Shown: positions 14,398 through 26,134 of the stretch, one piece after another
Layout: each line of letters opens with the position of its first letter
Position numbering within the stretch: the stretch's first letter is position 1
DNA from: Pseudoalteromonas sp. R3
GTDB lineage: Bacteria > Pseudomonadota > Gammaproteobacteria > Enterobacterales > Alteromonadaceae
Length of the DNA: 64,000 bases
NCBI RefSeq assembly: GCF_004014715.1
Contig: NZ_CP034835.1
Coordinates: 1 to 64,000 of the forward strand
Direction of reading: 5' to 3'
Made by a program: the position numbers and the translations under genes
The notes under the pieces: model-generated
Told to the model about the DNA's origin: nothing
The model's input: the letters and a program-made list of their open reading frames with translations, nothing else
Database searches by the model: none

Positions 14398-16299
14398 ATG
14401 AAATTATGGTTTAGTCGTATTGCTGCCACCTGTCTTGCGGTGTGCAGTGGTGCCTGGAGTCACCTGGGTCAGGCTGCCGACTCGCATCAGGCGTTTAAAG
14501 ACGCAGAGCGGGTGGCCTGGAGTGGTAATTATCAGGCCTTTAAGCGCTCGCTTGGCGAGCTCGATCATCCGCTCAAGCCTTATGTCGAGGCGACTTTCTA
14601 TAAGCGTCACCCCAAACTTAAATATCAGGACGAGATAGGGCGCTTTTTATCTGTGTACGATCACACGCCGCTGGACTGGATGGTGCGTAAGAGCTGGCTG
14701 GATTACCTTAAGCGGCGCAACAAAAAAGCCTTATTTATTGAGCACTATCAGGACACCAGTAATGCAGAGCTGAAATGTACCTATTTACAGTTTCAACTTG
14801 ATCTGGGGGCGCCGGAAAAAGCCATTCTGGATCAGGTGGAGCCTTTATGGGTGGTTGGTAAATCACAGCCGAAAGCCTGCGACAAGTTGTTTAGTCAATG
14901 GCAAAAAGCCGGGTATCGGACACAAGAGCTGGTATGGCAAAGGATCACCCACGCAGCGCAGGGTGGCCAGTCCTCTTTGCTGAAGTATCTGAAAACCCTG
15001 CTGCCGCGCAATGAAGCCTACCTGGCGGATCTGTATCTTAAGGTGCGTCGCGATCCCAGCGCCTCAGCAGGCTTATACCGCTATAAGAAGCGTACCCCCA
15101 GAGAGGCTGAAATTGCCGTGTATGGTGTGCGCCGCTTGATCTGGCGCGATCCTAAGCTGGCACTGCGGGCCTGGGACAAATTGCAGGAGATGTTTACCTT
15201 TACTCAGGCGCAGCAGGACAGTGTAGCCTATCGCTTTGCCTTAGCACTGGCGTCTAAAGGGCACGATCAGGCGAAGTTCTGGTTGAATAAAGTTCCTAAG
15301 GAGATGCAGGATAAGAAGCTACGCCAGTGGCTGATGAGTAACATGCTCAAAGAACAGGACTGGGAAGGGATCGCGGTGTTGTTCACGGGTATGGATAACT
15401 TAAGTAACGGGCAAATATACTGGCTGGGCTACAGTTATGCCAAACGTAATCAGATGGAGAAGGCTCAGGCCTTGTGGCAGGAGATTGCCCCAAAACGTGA
15501 TTACTATGGTTTTCTTGCCGCTGCAAGACTGGGCTTACCTGCGCAACTCAATGCCGAGCCACTCAATGTGCCACCCAGCATCGTTGCAAAAGTGTCGCAG
15601 GCGCCCGGATTTAAGCGGGCGAAAGCCCTTTATGAATTGGAGCGCTTTACCGCTGCGCGGCGTGAGTGGAACTATCTGACTAACACCTCAAGTACGGCGG
15701 AAAAGCTGGCAGCCTCGGTATTGGCTGCAGAGCTTGACTGGTACGACAGTACCATTTATACCCTGGCGCAGATAAAAGCCTGGAACTATGTCGACCTGCG
15801 ATTCCCAATGGCGTTTGATGATTTGTTTGAACGCTACAGTGAGCGTAATGACGTGGATCTGGCTTGGAGTTTTGCGATCGCCCGCAGAGAAAGTTCATTC
15901 GCCCCGGATGCCCGCTCGCATGCCGATGCATATGGATTGATGCAACTCCTGCCCAGTACAGCTAAATATGTTGCTAAATCAAGGGTATCGACGCGTCAGC
16001 TGATGAGGCCTGCCACCAATATTCGCCTTGGTACGGATTACCTCGATTACCTTAAGGGTAAGAATAAGGGCAATGAGATCCTTGCTACGGCTTCTTACAA
16101 TGCCGGTTTTCACCGGGTGAAGCGTTGGATCCCGCAACAGGCCATGCCAGCGGAATTATGGATCGAGTTGATCCCTTATCGGGAAACCCGTGATTACGTA
16201 AAAAACGTGATGGCGTATCGGCAGGTCTATCACACCAAGTTAGGGCGTGAGGGCAACATTCTGGCCGGGATCCTGGATATGCAGATCGGCGGTAAGTAG
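14398..16299 (+). CDS. slt: Soluble lytic murein transglycosylase (Slt70-like)
   Basis: The enzyme cleaves the MurNAc-GlcNAc bond of peptidoglycan in the periplasm, forming 1,6-anhydro ends during wall turnover. The 633-residue protein has a signal peptide (about 1-27, ending GQAADS). A long alpha-helical superhelical U/L-domain region follows to about 470, then the C-terminal lysozyme-like domain. There RRESSFAPDARSHADAYGLM supplies the catalytic glutamate at residue 498, followed by LMQLLPSTA and ATASYNAGFHRVKRW. Length and domain order match E. coli Slt70. It is monocistronic, divergent from fadBA. Confidence 0.95.
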   Translation: MKLWFSRIAATCLAVCSGAWSHLGQAADSHQAFKDAERVAWSGNYQAFKRSLGELDHPLKPYVEATFYKRHPKLKYQDEIGRFLSVYDHTPLDWMVRKSWLDYLKRRNKKALFIEHYQDTSNAELKCTYLQFQLDLGAPEKAILDQVEPLWVVGKSQPKACDKLFSQWQKAGYRTQELVWQRITHAAQGGQSSLLKYLKTLLPRNEAYLADLYLKVRRDPSASAGLYRYKKRTPREAEIAVYGVRRLIWRDPKLALRAWDKLQEMFTFTQAQQDSVAYRFALALASKGHDQAKFWLNKVPKEMQDKKLRQWLMSNMLKEQDWEGIAVLFTGMDNLSNGQIYWLGYSYAKRNQMEKAQALWQEIAPKRDYYGFLAAARLGLPAQLNAEPLNVPPSIVAKVSQAPGFKRAKALYELERFTAARREWNYLTNTSSTAEKLAASVLAAELDWYDSTIYTLAQIKAWNYVDLRFPMAFDDLFERYSERNDVDLAWSFAIARRESSFAPDARSHADAYGLMQLLPSTAKYVAKSRVSTRQLMRPATNIRLGTDYLDYLKGKNKGNEILATASYNAGFHRVKRWIPQQAMPAELWIELIPYRETRDYVKNVMAYRQVYHTKLGREGNILAGILDMQIGGK

Positions 16300-16404
16300 A
16301 AGGGCGGGTTTGTTGGTCTGTCTTGCGATAGCGGGGCTGACCGCGGGCTACTTTACTTCTTTAAACCGGTGGCGCTATGTTAGACTCAGTCACAAGCGAA
16401 TTAA

Positions 16405-17748
<1,344 letters not shown>

Positions 17749-17820
17749 GCTTTACTCTGCACCAAACTAAACTGTGTTAAACTGGGAGCCAAGTGCTCCC
17801 TGTCTTTTTGTTGAATACTC

Positions 17821-18438
17821 ATGTCTGAATACGCCATTCCCAGTAGTCCCATTTCCCATCACGAAGAAATCAAGAAAAGCACCTTTATTGTGCATATTGC
17901 CCATACGCCTACAATTGCTGATGCCAAGGCATTTATTCGTGCTATTAACGAGCAGTATCCGGATGCGCGACATAATTGCTGGGCTCATATCGCGGGTGCA
18001 CCGGGCGGCAGTCATGTATTGGGCTTTTCAGACGATGGGGAGCCCAATGGTACCGCAGGTAAGCCGATGCTGAATGTGCTACTTGGCTCCGGTCTGGGAG
18101 AGATCACCGCAGTAACAACTCGCTATTTTGGCGGGATTAAGCTGGGGACAGGCGGCTTGGTGAGAGCCTATGGCGGGACACTCAATAATGCTCTGGATAC
18201 ATTGCCAACACAAATCAAGATCCCGGCAAGTAAGCTGGTGGGTGAATCTGATTATGCATTGCAAGGAAGTATAGAGCAGCACCTCAGTAGCCAGTACACT
18301 GTGCTGAATATAGATAAACAGTACGGCGCGACGATCCGCTGGGAAATTGAACTAGACAGCCGGGAAGCTAAAACGGCCATGGCGTCGGTGTACGATCTCA
18401 CTCACGGTGCCGTCTCGCTGACGATCAAACAGCCCTGA
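17821..18438 (+). CDS. yigZ: YigZ/IMPACT family protein
   Basis: This 205-residue protein belongs to the UPF0029/IMPACT family, whose biochemical role in bacteria is not settled. The N-terminal domain shows the family pattern KKSTFIVHIAHTPTIADAK, ARHNCWAHIAG, FSDDGEPNGTAGKPML and TTRYFGGIKLGTGGLVRAYG. A C-terminal ferredoxin-like DUF1949 domain follows from about residue 140. It lies 72 nt after pepQ and 76 nt before trkH, as in E. coli. Confidence 0.93.
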   Translation: MSEYAIPSSPISHHEEIKKSTFIVHIAHTPTIADAKAFIRAINEQYPDARHNCWAHIAGAPGGSHVLGFSDDGEPNGTAGKPMLNVLLGSGLGEITAVTTRYFGGIKLGTGGLVRAYGGTLNNALDTLPTQIKIPASKLVGESDYALQGSIEQHLSSQYTVLNIDKQYGATIRWEIELDSREAKTAMASVYDLTHGAVSLTIKQP

Positions 18439-18514
18439 GCGGTGTTTCGCGGTTTACTAACCGAGTGATGTATTAGACAATCAGGTGTAATTACAATAAC
18501 TCGCGAATCGCGCC

Positions 18515-19966
18515 ATGCAATTTCGTACCATTATAAAGATACTCGGACAGCTCGTTGCGCTCTTTAGTCTGACTATGGTGCCTCCGGCTCTGGTGTCTTT
18601 GATCTACAAGGACGGCGGCGGTGTGCCGTTTGTTCTGGCATTTATCTTTAGTGTCCTGATTGGCCTGATGGCCTACTACCCGAACCGCAAAGAGCAGGGC
18701 GACCTGAAGGCCAGAGAGGGCTTTTTGATCGTGGTTTTGTTCTGGCTGGTACTGGGTGCCTTCGCGGCCGTGCCGCTGATCTTCTTAAGTGAGCCTAACC
18801 TGTCTTTTGCCGATGCCGTCTTCGAGGCGTTCTCCGGTCTGACAACCACAGGCGCGACGGTACTGACAGGTATCGAGTATTTACCTAAGTCGGTGCTTTT
18901 CTATCGTCAGCAACTACAGTGGCTCGGCGGTATGGGGATCATTGTACTGGCCGTTGCCGTACTGCCTATGCTCGGCGTAGGTGGCATGCAGCTGTACCGG
19001 GCTGAAACGCCAGGGCCGGTAAAGGACTCCAAGATGACGCCGCGCATTGCCGATACCGCCAAGCATTTATGGTATATCTATGTGACTTTGACACTGGCCT
19101 GTACGTTGGCGTATGCCTGGGCGGGTATGAGCTGGTTTGATGCTATTTGCCATGCCTTTGCGACCATCGCCATCGGTGGGTTCTCAACCTATGACGCCTC
19201 GATAGGTTACTTCGACAGTCCGATGATCAACGCCATTTGCGTGTTCTTCCTGCTTATTGCTGCGGCGAACTTCTCCTTGCATTATGCGGCCGTGGCGGGC
19301 CGAAATATCAAAGTTTATTTTAGGGACCCCGAGCTCAAAGTCTTTTTGTTTATTCAGCTGGCGCTGGTGGTGCTGTGTTTTGCTGTACTGTCGTCCAAGC
19401 AGGTATACAGCAATGGAGACGAGACTCTGGATCATGCTCTGTTTCAGGCGGTTTCTATCAGTACCACTGCGGGCTTTGCTACTGACAGCTTTGCTGCCTG
19501 GCCTTTGTTCCTGCCAATTTTGTTGATTTTTTCCAGTTTTATTGGTGGTTGTGCAGGCTCTACGGGCGGAGGTATGAAAGTAGTGCGGGTATTTTTACTC
19601 TATCTGCAGGGGATCCGAGAGCTTAACCGCCTGGTTCATCCGCGTGCTATCTATTCTATTAAGCTGGGCCGTAAAGCGTTACCTGATAAAGTCGTAGAAG
19701 CGGTATGGGGATTCTTTTCAGCTTATGCGCTGGTATTTGTGATCATCATGATTGCGCTATTGGGCACTGGTCTGGATAACATTACTGCTTTCTCTGCCAC
19801 TGCGGCCTGTCTGAATAACCTGGGCCCGGGCTTGGGTGATGTAGCCGCACATTACGGCGATATTCCCGATTCTGCAAAATGGATCCTGACCATCGCCATG
19901 GTCTTTGGACGCCTGGAAATCTTCACCTTGCTGGTCCTGTTTACCCCCACGTTCTGGCGTGGGTGA
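18515..19966 (+). CDS. trkH: Trk-type potassium uptake transporter membrane subunit TrkH
   Basis: TrkH is the inner-membrane K+-translocating subunit that works with the cytosolic nucleotide-binding regulator TrkA, encoded at 21843-23219. The 483-residue protein is strongly hydrophobic, with the four repeated M1-P-M2 units of the SKT family. The selectivity-loop segments FSGLTTTGATVL, FATIAIGGFSTYD, SISTTAGFATDSF and CLNNLGPGLGD carry the conserved glycines. QWLGGMGIIVLAVAVLP and GGCAGSTGGGMKVVR are also characteristic. It ends the pepQ-yigZ-trkH run; degenerate repeats rather than hemG follow. Confidence 0.97.
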   Translation: MQFRTIIKILGQLVALFSLTMVPPALVSLIYKDGGGVPFVLAFIFSVLIGLMAYYPNRKEQGDLKAREGFLIVVLFWLVLGAFAAVPLIFLSEPNLSFADAVFEAFSGLTTTGATVLTGIEYLPKSVLFYRQQLQWLGGMGIIVLAVAVLPMLGVGGMQLYRAETPGPVKDSKMTPRIADTAKHLWYIYVTLTLACTLAYAWAGMSWFDAICHAFATIAIGGFSTYDASIGYFDSPMINAICVFFLLIAAANFSLHYAAVAGRNIKVYFRDPELKVFLFIQLALVVLCFAVLSSKQVYSNGDETLDHALFQAVSISTTAGFATDSFAAWPLFLPILLIFSSFIGGCAGSTGGGMKVVRVFLLYLQGIRELNRLVHPRAIYSIKLGRKALPDKVVEAVWGFFSAYALVFVIIMIALLGTGLDNITAFSATAACLNNLGPGLGDVAAHYGDIPDSAKWILTIAMVFGRLEIFTLLVLFTPTFWRG

Positions 19967-19996
19967 GGTCAGACCGATATGCCAGTGGCATATCGC

Positions 19997-20195
19997 AGCT
20001 GGCCGAACGCGAGACCTTGGACGGTCGAGCCGAAATACACCGCCACGGATGGCTTTCTGCACCAATCTAAATTAGCTGGCCGAACGCGAGGCCGGGGGCG
20101 CCGAGCCGTGGATGGCCGAGCCGGAATACACCGCCATGGATGGCTTTCTGCACTAATCTCAGTTGGATGGTCGAGCCACAATACACCGCCGTGGA
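19997..20195. repeat. Degenerate direct repeats (about 2.5 units) downstream of trkH
   Basis: AGCTGGCCGAACGCGAG occurs at 19997-20013 and again at 20074-20090. Each is followed by a GG(T/C)CGAGCC-NNAATACACCGCC-NNGGATGGC-TTTCTGCAC pattern, and a third partial unit starts near 20164. Unit length varies (about 77-90 bp). The block is GC-rich and immediately followed by a very AT-rich stretch. It resembles a dispersed intergenic repeat rather than coding DNA. Confidence 0.75.
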
Positions 20196-20541
20196 AGACT
20201 TGGAGTTTCTACTACCACTTGCACATATCCCAAGTTGACTTCTTTCTGAAGGCCCTGATAAAGGTATATTTGTGAATTAAACGCACTTTTTATATTTTTC
20301 AATCTAACTTTTAAAAAGTAAGAATCAACTAAAATCAGTGGTTTACGTCTTGGTGTGTAAATTTTTTCCTTTCTTTGGTTAATTGCGGTTAAAAAAATAT
20401 ATAAAAAAGTGCAAAAAATGCATTTTTTCATTAGCGCTGATGTCATATTTGTATCGTCAGGGTTAAATCCCCTACTTTTATAGTCTACCCACACAGGATG
20501 GTGGGTGTTGCCAGATAACAAAACTATGAGGAATGGCCGAG
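20196..20541. other. AT-rich intergenic region before a hypothetical gene
   Basis: About 340 bp of AT-rich sequence contain no supportable gene. A minus-strand frame spans it but looks random. The promoter for the gene at 20542 should lie in the second half. GAGGA at 20528-20532 is the ribosome-binding site used for that gene. Confidence 0.4.
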
Positions 20542-21024
20542 ATGTTTGCCATGTCACATCAAAATAAATATAAAGCAATACAAGCAGGGATAGTCAGCCA
20601 GGTAAACCTGTGCGACGGCGCCAGTGACTTAACTGACTGTGTGGCTCAGCTAAATCAGTATATGAGTGGAGCTGGATGTCTACAGTATGATAACGGCATT
20701 CCGTCTGCTCACGGCAACGTGCCACTGTTGCGTTATGATGGTGTCGAAGTCAGCGAGTGTGTGATTGGTATCATCTCCGAGAATGCCTTGTGGCAAACGC
20801 GCACTTTGCCACCTTTGGTTATGAAGAACCAAACTGGTCGTCTGACATGCAATGGGCATGAACAAACGCTTGGGATTACCTTTATCACGAAGCGCAATGC
20901 CGAACCTATGTTGTTTTTCACAGAGCACTATGAGCAGCATCTGGCGTTAAGTACGTTGGAAGCGCAAAGCCGTATGATGACGCTTAGAGATGCTGCTGTA
21001 TTATTAAAGGGATACCTGCAATAA
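20542..21024 (+). CDS. Hypothetical protein
   Basis: A 160-residue soluble protein with no signal peptide, transmembrane segment or motif that I recognise. It contains five cysteines, four of them in the first 80 residues, and a C-terminal helical stretch (LSTLEAQSRMMTLRDAAVLLKGYL). The ATG at 20542 lies 9 nt after GAGGA, a normal spacing; the ATG at 20533 abuts that site and is less likely. An ATG at 20551 is also possible. The next gene is a PilZ protein 91 nt away in the same direction, so a shared signalling role is possible but unproven. Confidence 0.7.
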   Translation: MFAMSHQNKYKAIQAGIVSQVNLCDGASDLTDCVAQLNQYMSGAGCLQYDNGIPSAHGNVPLLRYDGVEVSECVIGIISENALWQTRTLPPLVMKNQTGRLTCNGHEQTLGITFITKRNAEPMLFFTEHYEQHLALSTLEAQSRMMTLRDAAVLLKGYLQ

Positions 21025-21115
21025 GATTAAATCAGCTCCTTTATTGGGTACTTACCGTTATCTAAAAGGGATTTTGCTGCTACACTATGGGCAGAGTCGT
21101 TAGTAGGGTTACAAG

Positions 21116-21802
21116 ATGTTAAGGCGTAAAACGCAACGGAGCAGGAAGCACTTATCGCAGATCCCGGCAGGCAGTTTGATTGATATTGAAATTGTGATGC
21201 CAGCTAGTCGCAAACGCGTCCGTACAGAGTTTATCGGGGTGCTTGAAGACCAGTATATTATTTTAAATTATCCCAACCCTAAGCGACTCGGCGCGGCGGC
21301 AGATTATGTGAAGACGGGGACGGAAATCATCGTCCGGGCCCTGCCAGAAGACAGCGATGGTCAGATCATTGCTTTCAAAGAGAACATTAAAGCCATTAGT
21401 AATCACCCCGCGCGGCTTATTTTTCTTTTCTACCCTCATGAAGTACAAACTTATCAACTGCGTGCCCAAACCCGCGTACCAGCACTTATACCTGCCATAT
21501 TACAGTTATCAGACTACAATGAAGTGGGTGTGATCAAAGACATTTCTCTGTCGGGTATGATGTTCGATATTCAAAAAGAGCATTTACCCGATGACCTGGA
21601 ATCAGAAAACTGTGAAGTGCTGATTGAAGGTAAAGATGACAATGCATCGGCGATTAAAGGCAAAGTGTGTCGTATTATCGAAAGTGCAGAGGGTAACGTG
21701 TCTTTAGGGATCCAGGTAGTGGGCCCGGACACGACTATTAAAGCGGTGCTAAAAGACTATCTGATCGATCTGTCTATTTTATCTGATGAAGGGGAGAGCT
21801 AG
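21116..21802 (+). CDS. PilZ domain protein with YcgR-like N-terminal domain
   Basis: The 228-residue protein is predicted to bind cyclic di-GMP. Residues about 15-105 resemble the YcgR-type N-terminal flagellar-brake domain. From about 112 a PilZ domain carries the ligand motif RAQTR (R116 and R120) and DISLSG (D142, S144, G147), the two elements that grip c-di-GMP. This suggests a role in switching motility or surface behaviour. It has no membrane segment. It is convergent with trkA, 40 nt away. Identity as YcgR itself is not claimed because its flagellar partners are absent here. Confidence 0.85.
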   Translation: MLRRKTQRSRKHLSQIPAGSLIDIEIVMPASRKRVRTEFIGVLEDQYIILNYPNPKRLGAAADYVKTGTEIIVRALPEDSDGQIIAFKENIKAISNHPARLIFLFYPHEVQTYQLRAQTRVPALIPAILQLSDYNEVGVIKDISLSGMMFDIQKEHLPDDLESENCEVLIEGKDDNASAIKGKVCRIIESAEGNVSLGIQVVGPDTTIKAVLKDYLIDLSILSDEGES

Positions 21803-21842
21803 CTGATCGGTGCAAAGCCTGACCAGCTAGATAGTTAAGCGG

Positions 21843-23219
21843 TCACACAAACAGTGCACTGACCTGGAAGAGCTTTTCAACCACACCTATTTGCTTTTTG
21901 TCGATCAGGAACATGATGACATGGTCACCCGACAAGATAATGGTGTCATCGTGGGCGATCAGTACTTCGTCGTCACGAACTATGGCGCCAATGGTGGTGC
22001 CTGCTGGCAACTTGATGTCTCGAATCGCACGGCCGACCACTTTAGAGGTGTTTTCGTCACCATGGGCAACAGCTTCAATGGCTTCAGCAGCGCCCTTACG
22101 AAGTGAGTAAACGTTTACTATATCACCACGTCTGACATGCGTAAGCAAGGCTGAGATAGTCGCCTGCTGAGGTGAGATAGCAATGTCGATTTCTCCCCCC
22201 TGCACCAGGTCAACATAAGCGCCTCGCTGGATGAGGACCATGGTTTTCTGCGCACCCATACGTTTGGCGAGCATGGCAGCCATGATGTTGGCTTCATCGT
22301 CATTGGTTACCGCAATAAAGACATCGACCTGCTCGATATGCTCTTCGGATAATAACTCCTGATCAGAGGCATCACCACAGAATACCACCGTGTTGTCGAG
22401 CATTTCAGACAGAGAAGAGGCCCTGTCAAGATTGCGCTCAATCAGCTTCACGCTGTGGTTTTTCTCCAATGATCTCGCCAATCCTGCGCCGATATTACCT
22501 CCACCGGCAATCATAATTTTTCGATATGAACGTTCGAGTTTCTGCAGCTCATTCATAACTGCACGAATGTGTTTGGTTGCCGCGATAAAGAATACCTCAT
22601 CATCGGCCTCTATCACTGTGGTACCCAAAGGTTTGATGGCTTTACCCTGGCGATAAATTGCTGCCACCCGGGTATCAACATTGGGAATATGCTCTTTCAG
22701 CGCAGACAGAGCATAGCCAACCAGCAGACCACCATAATAGGCTTTAACGGCGACCAGCGATAACATGCCATCAGCAAACTGTAGCACCTGCAATGCACCT
22801 GGGTAATCGATCAGGCGACGAATGTAACGAGTGACCAATTGTTCCGGTGCGATATAGTGATCGACTGGCAGGTCATCATTATGGAACAGCTTCTCCCTAT
22901 ACTTCAGGTATTGCTCAGAACGGATCCGAGCAATCTTAGTTGGCGTATTAAAAATACTATAGGCCACCTGACAGGCAATCATATTGACTTCGTCCGAGCT
23001 GGTCACCGCAATAACCATATCGGCATCTTCGGCACCGGCCTGCCTGAGTACATCCGGATGTGCACTGTGTCCGGTCACGCCTTGCAGGTCGTACTTATCC
23101 TGCAATTCCCGCAGTCGTTCGCCGTCAATGTCTACCACGGTGATTTCGTTCTGTTCGCCGACCAAGTTTTCGGCCAGTGTGCCGCCGACTTGCCCGGCGC
23201 CTAAGATGATGATTTTCAT
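21843..23219 (-). CDS. trkA: Trk potassium transporter peripheral subunit TrkA
   Basis: TrkA is the cytosolic NAD(H)/nucleotide-binding gating ring of the TrkH K+ channel. The 458-residue protein has two RCK repeats, each an N domain plus a C domain. The Rossmann glycine motif [13 protein letters not shown] is at residue 7 and a second [14 protein letters not shown] near 240, with acidic ligands in VVDIDGERL. It is the last gene of def-fmt-rsmB-trkA, as in E. coli, and starts 17 nt after the rsmB stop. Its partner trkH lies 1.9 kb away on the other strand. Confidence 0.97.
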   Translation of the reverse strand: MKIIILGAGQVGGTLAENLVGEQNEITVVDIDGERLRELQDKYDLQGVTGHSAHPDVLRQAGAEDADMVIAVTSSDEVNMIACQVAYSIFNTPTKIARIRSEQYLKYREKLFHNDDLPVDHYIAPEQLVTRYIRRLIDYPGALQVLQFADGMLSLVAVKAYYGGLLVGYALSALKEHIPNVDTRVAAIYRQGKAIKPLGTTVIEADDEVFFIAATKHIRAVMNELQKLERSYRKIMIAGGGNIGAGLARSLEKNHSVKLIERNLDRASSLSEMLDNTVVFCGDASDQELLSEEHIEQVDVFIAVTNDDEANIMAAMLAKRMGAQKTMVLIQRGAYVDLVQGGEIDIAISPQQATISALLTHVRRGDIVNVYSLRKGAAEAIEAVAHGDENTSKVVGRAIRDIKLPAGTTIGAIVRDDEVLIAHDDTIILSGDHVIMFLIDKKQIGVVEKLFQVSALFV

Positions 23220-23236
23220 AAGCTAGTCTAGCGCTA

Positions 23237-24520
23237 TTATTGTTTTTTCAGCCGTGCGTAATAAAAGCCATCGGTATGGCCTGGTAGCAGTTGCAAGCCA
23301 GGTTTTTCCGGCGTGTCTTGATCATGCAAAGGTTTAAGCTGAGCATCCTGAGTACGTGTTAAAAATGCGGTAACTTGCTCTGTATTTTCCTGAGGCAGCA
23401 CGGAGCAGGTTGCATACACTAACGTACCACCTGGTTTCAGCAGTGGCCAGATGCTATCTAAAATACTGGCCTGTAGCGCCGCCAGCTCTTCTATATCGGT
23501 GGCACGACGCAACCATTTGATGTCCGGGTGGCGGCGGATCACACCAGTTGCCGAGCAGGGCACATCCAGCAAAATACGGTCAAACTGCTTGCCCTGCCAC
23601 CAGTTATCCGGATTTGCAGCATCGGCTTCAAGGCATTGGGCGCTGAGATGCAGACGTTTAAGGTTTTCGTCGACGCGTTTGAGACGTTCACCGTCGGCAT
23701 CCAAAGCAATCACATTGGCATCGGCCAGTTCCAGAATATGGCAGGTTTTACCACCGGGGGCGGCACAGGCATCCAGAATATGCTCGCCATCCTGTGGGTC
23801 CAGTAAGCGAGCTGCCATTTGTGCTGCGGCATCCTGCACTGAGCTGGCACCCTGAGCAAAGTCTGGTAACTGCTGCACATCTACAGGCTTGGTCAGCAAA
23901 ATGCCATCCACAAAGTCCGCATCCAAAGTATGTGCAATGCCTTCGGCATCGAGGCGCGCGGCATAGTCTGTGGTGCTCGACTGGCGTTGGTTAACGCGTA
24001 ACCACATAGGTGCTTGCTGCTGGTTGGCTGTTAAAATCTCTTCCCAATGTTCAGGGTAAGCTGCCTGTAGCTTTTTGATAAACCAGCCCGGATGGTTGTA
24101 TTTGCATACAGGGATGGCATTGGCACTGGCTTCTAACGTTTCCTGGGCACGCTGGAAGTTACGCAATACCGCGTTTATCAGTCCTTTCAGACCTGGTGCT
24201 TGCAGCTTATTGGCCGCATTGACGGTTTCGGCGACGGCTGCGTGAGAGGGAACCCGCATATGTTGTAGCTGGTAAATACCGACATACAATAAAAACTGAA
24301 ACACCCGATTCTTGCCCTTAAGTGGTTGCTCAAGTAGTTGCTGGCAATAATGCTCCAGGCTGGGCAAATATCGCAAAACACCATAGCAAATCTGTTGTAG
24401 CAGGGCGCGGTCTTTTACCGGCAACTGACGGCTGGCATAGGGCAGTTGGGTTGTCAGAGACTGACCTTTATCAACAACCTGAAACAGCGTTTGCGCGGCG
24501 AGCGCGCGTACGTTGGCCAT
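23237..24520 (-). CDS. rsmB: 16S rRNA m5C967 methyltransferase RsmB
   Basis: RsmB (Sun/Fmu) methylates C967 of 16S rRNA using S-adenosylmethionine. The 427-residue protein has an N-terminal NusB-like RNA-binding domain (about 1-130). A Rossmann-fold methyltransferase domain follows, with [15 protein letters not shown] as the SAM site, [17 protein letters not shown] and [11 protein letters not shown] carrying the two conserved cysteines used in catalysis and release. Its ATG overlaps the fmt stop by one base (TGATG), showing translational coupling. Confidence 0.97.
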   Translation of the reverse strand: MANVRALAAQTLFQVVDKGQSLTTQLPYASRQLPVKDRALLQQICYGVLRYLPSLEHYCQQLLEQPLKGKNRVFQFLLYVGIYQLQHMRVPSHAAVAETVNAANKLQAPGLKGLINAVLRNFQRAQETLEASANAIPVCKYNHPGWFIKKLQAAYPEHWEEILTANQQQAPMWLRVNQRQSSTTDYAARLDAEGIAHTLDADFVDGILLTKPVDVQQLPDFAQGASSVQDAAAQMAARLLDPQDGEHILDACAAPGGKTCHILELADANVIALDADGERLKRVDENLKRLHLSAQCLEADAANPDNWWQGKQFDRILLDVPCSATGVIRRHPDIKWLRRATDIEELAALQASILDSIWPLLKPGGTLVYATCSVLPQENTEQVTAFLTRTQDAQLKPLHDQDTPEKPGLQLLPGHTDGFYYARLKKQ

Positions 24521-25464
24521 CAGGCACCCACCTGACTACCAGGGGTTACCCAGTCGCTGCGACCATTCAGGAAATCCTGCGCTGACATGGGCTTTTTACC
24601 TTGAGGCTGAAGCTGCGTGATAGTCAGTGCTTGCTCACCACAAGCAATGGTGATACCGGTTTTATCGGCACTGAGTACCTGACCGGGCGTGCCTTGCTGC
24701 GATACAACCGTTGCCTGCCAAACCTTAACCGTTTGTCCCTGCATCTGAGTGTAGCAGACAGGCCAGGGATTGAAGGCGCGGATGTTACGCTCAATTTGTG
24801 TTGCGTCCATTGCCCAGTCTATATTGGCTTCTTCTTTAGACAGCTTTTTAGCGTAATTGGCCAGCGCATCATCCTGCGGCTCGGCACTCAGCTTGTCTTC
24901 GGCTAGCTTGTCCAGTGTCTCTACTAATGCACCTGGTCCCAGTTCGGCCAGCTTGTTATACAGGCTGGCACTGGTTTCATTCTCGTCAATCGGGCAGGTA
25001 GCAATGTGCAGCATGTCGCCGGTATCCAGACCTTCATCCATTTGCATAATGGTGACGCCTGTCTCTTTGTCGCCAGCCCAGATAGCACGTTGGATTGGTG
25101 CAGCACCACGCCAGCGTGGCAGAATTGAACCATGTACATTCAGGCAGCCAAGTCGTGGTGTATCCAAAATGGCTTTGGGTAACAGCAGGCCATAAGCCAC
25201 TACCACCATGACATCGGCATTCAGCGCAGCAAGCTCAGCCTGTGCGTCGTCAGACTTGAGTGATTGTGGTTGATAGACGGGCAGATTGTGTTCCAGCGCC
25301 AGAGTTTTTACTTCGCTGGCTTTGAGTTTTTTGCCGCGACCGGCTGGGCGGTCAGGCTGGCTGTACACAGCGACAACGTCATGGTGTGATGCGATTAGCG
25401 CTGCCAAATGCTTGGCAGCAAAATCCGGGGTGCCCGCAAAGACAATACGCAGAGATTTGCTCAC
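24520..25464 (-). CDS. fmt: Methionyl-tRNA formyltransferase
   Basis: Fmt formylates initiator Met-tRNA with 10-formyl-tetrahydrofolate, preparing it for translation initiation. The 314-residue protein opens with [19 protein letters not shown]. It holds the active-site segment [20 protein letters not shown] (Asn/His), followed by [11 protein letters not shown] with the catalytic Asp, and ends with the tRNA-binding beta-barrel domain (about 210-314). It lies 44 nt after def and overlaps rsmB by one base. Confidence 0.98.
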   Translation of the reverse strand: MSKSLRIVFAGTPDFAAKHLAALIASHHDVVAVYSQPDRPAGRGKKLKASEVKTLALEHNLPVYQPQSLKSDDAQAELAALNADVMVVVAYGLLLPKAILDTPRLGCLNVHGSILPRWRGAAPIQRAIWAGDKETGVTIMQMDEGLDTGDMLHIATCPIDENETSASLYNKLAELGPGALVETLDKLAEDKLSAEPQDDALANYAKKLSKEEANIDWAMDATQIERNIRAFNPWPVCYTQMQGQTVKVWQATVVSQQGTPGQVLSADKTGITIACGEQALTITQLQPQGKKPMSAQDFLNGRSDWVTPGSQVGA

Positions 25465-25508
25465 TTGAGGTTCCAGTTAGGTAGTAATTGTAGTCGGAAA
25501 CGGCACGC

Positions 25509-26018
25509 TTACGCGCGCGCCGCCAGTTTGGCTTCTTTTTCGATTTTTTTACGGATCCGCTGACGTTTCAGCGGCGACAAGTAATCGATGAATAACTTGC
25601 CTTGCAGGTGATCCAGTTCGTGCTGAACACAAACAGCTAACAAGCCATCTGCGTCAAACTCATAGCTTTCGCCATGTTCATTAAGGGCTTTAACCGTCAC
25701 GGTTTCAGCGCGGTCTACTTTGGCATAGGAATAAGGCACAGATAAGCAGCCTTCTTCGCTGATAGTAGAGCCATCTTTGGCAATGATCTCTGGGTTGATC
25801 AGCACGCGAGGTTCATCGCGTTCTTCTGACACGTCGATCACTACAATACGTTGATGGATGTCTACCTGCGTAGCAGCAAGGCCAATACCATTTTCTTCAT
25901 ACATAGTTTCCAGCATGTCCGCGACAATCTGGCGGATCTCGTCATTTACTTCAGCAACCGGTTTCGCAACCGTACGCAAACGCTCATCAGGAAAACTTAG
26001 TACTGCTAACTTAGCCAT
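25509..26018 (-). CDS. def: Peptide deformylase
   Basis: Def removes the N-formyl group from nascent proteins, complementing the Fmt reaction encoded next door. The 169-residue protein has all three family motifs: GIGLAATQ at about 44-51, EEGCLSVP with metal-ligand Cys91, and QHELDHLQG with His133, Glu134 and His137. It is the first gene of def-fmt-rsmB-trkA and is divergent from the LysM gene across a 116-bp promoter region. Confidence 0.98.
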   Translation of the reverse strand: MAKLAVLSFPDERLRTVAKPVAEVNDEIRQIVADMLETMYEENGIGLAATQVDIHQRIVVIDVSEERDEPRVLINPEIIAKDGSTISEEGCLSVPYSYAKVDRAETVTVKALNEHGESYEFDADGLLAVCVQHELDHLQGKLFIDYLSPLKRQRIRKKIEKEAKLAARA

Positions 26019-26134
26019 AGATACCTTTTACACTTGAATTAAATGGGGTAATGTATGCTCTTATTTTAGCCATTCACGTTCCCCTTTAACAGGTTTTGGT
26101 GGATAATATCGAAAAATAACTCAAGGAAGCCTGC

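Noticed and set aside
20159..20578. 139-codon minus-strand frame across the AT-rich region
   Set aside because: It spans the repeat edge and the promoter region of the next gene, with low-complexity AT-driven residues.
21803..21842. CTAGCTG...CAGCTAG hairpin between the PilZ gene and trkA as a terminator
   Set aside because: The short stem has no T-run on either strand; too weak to call.
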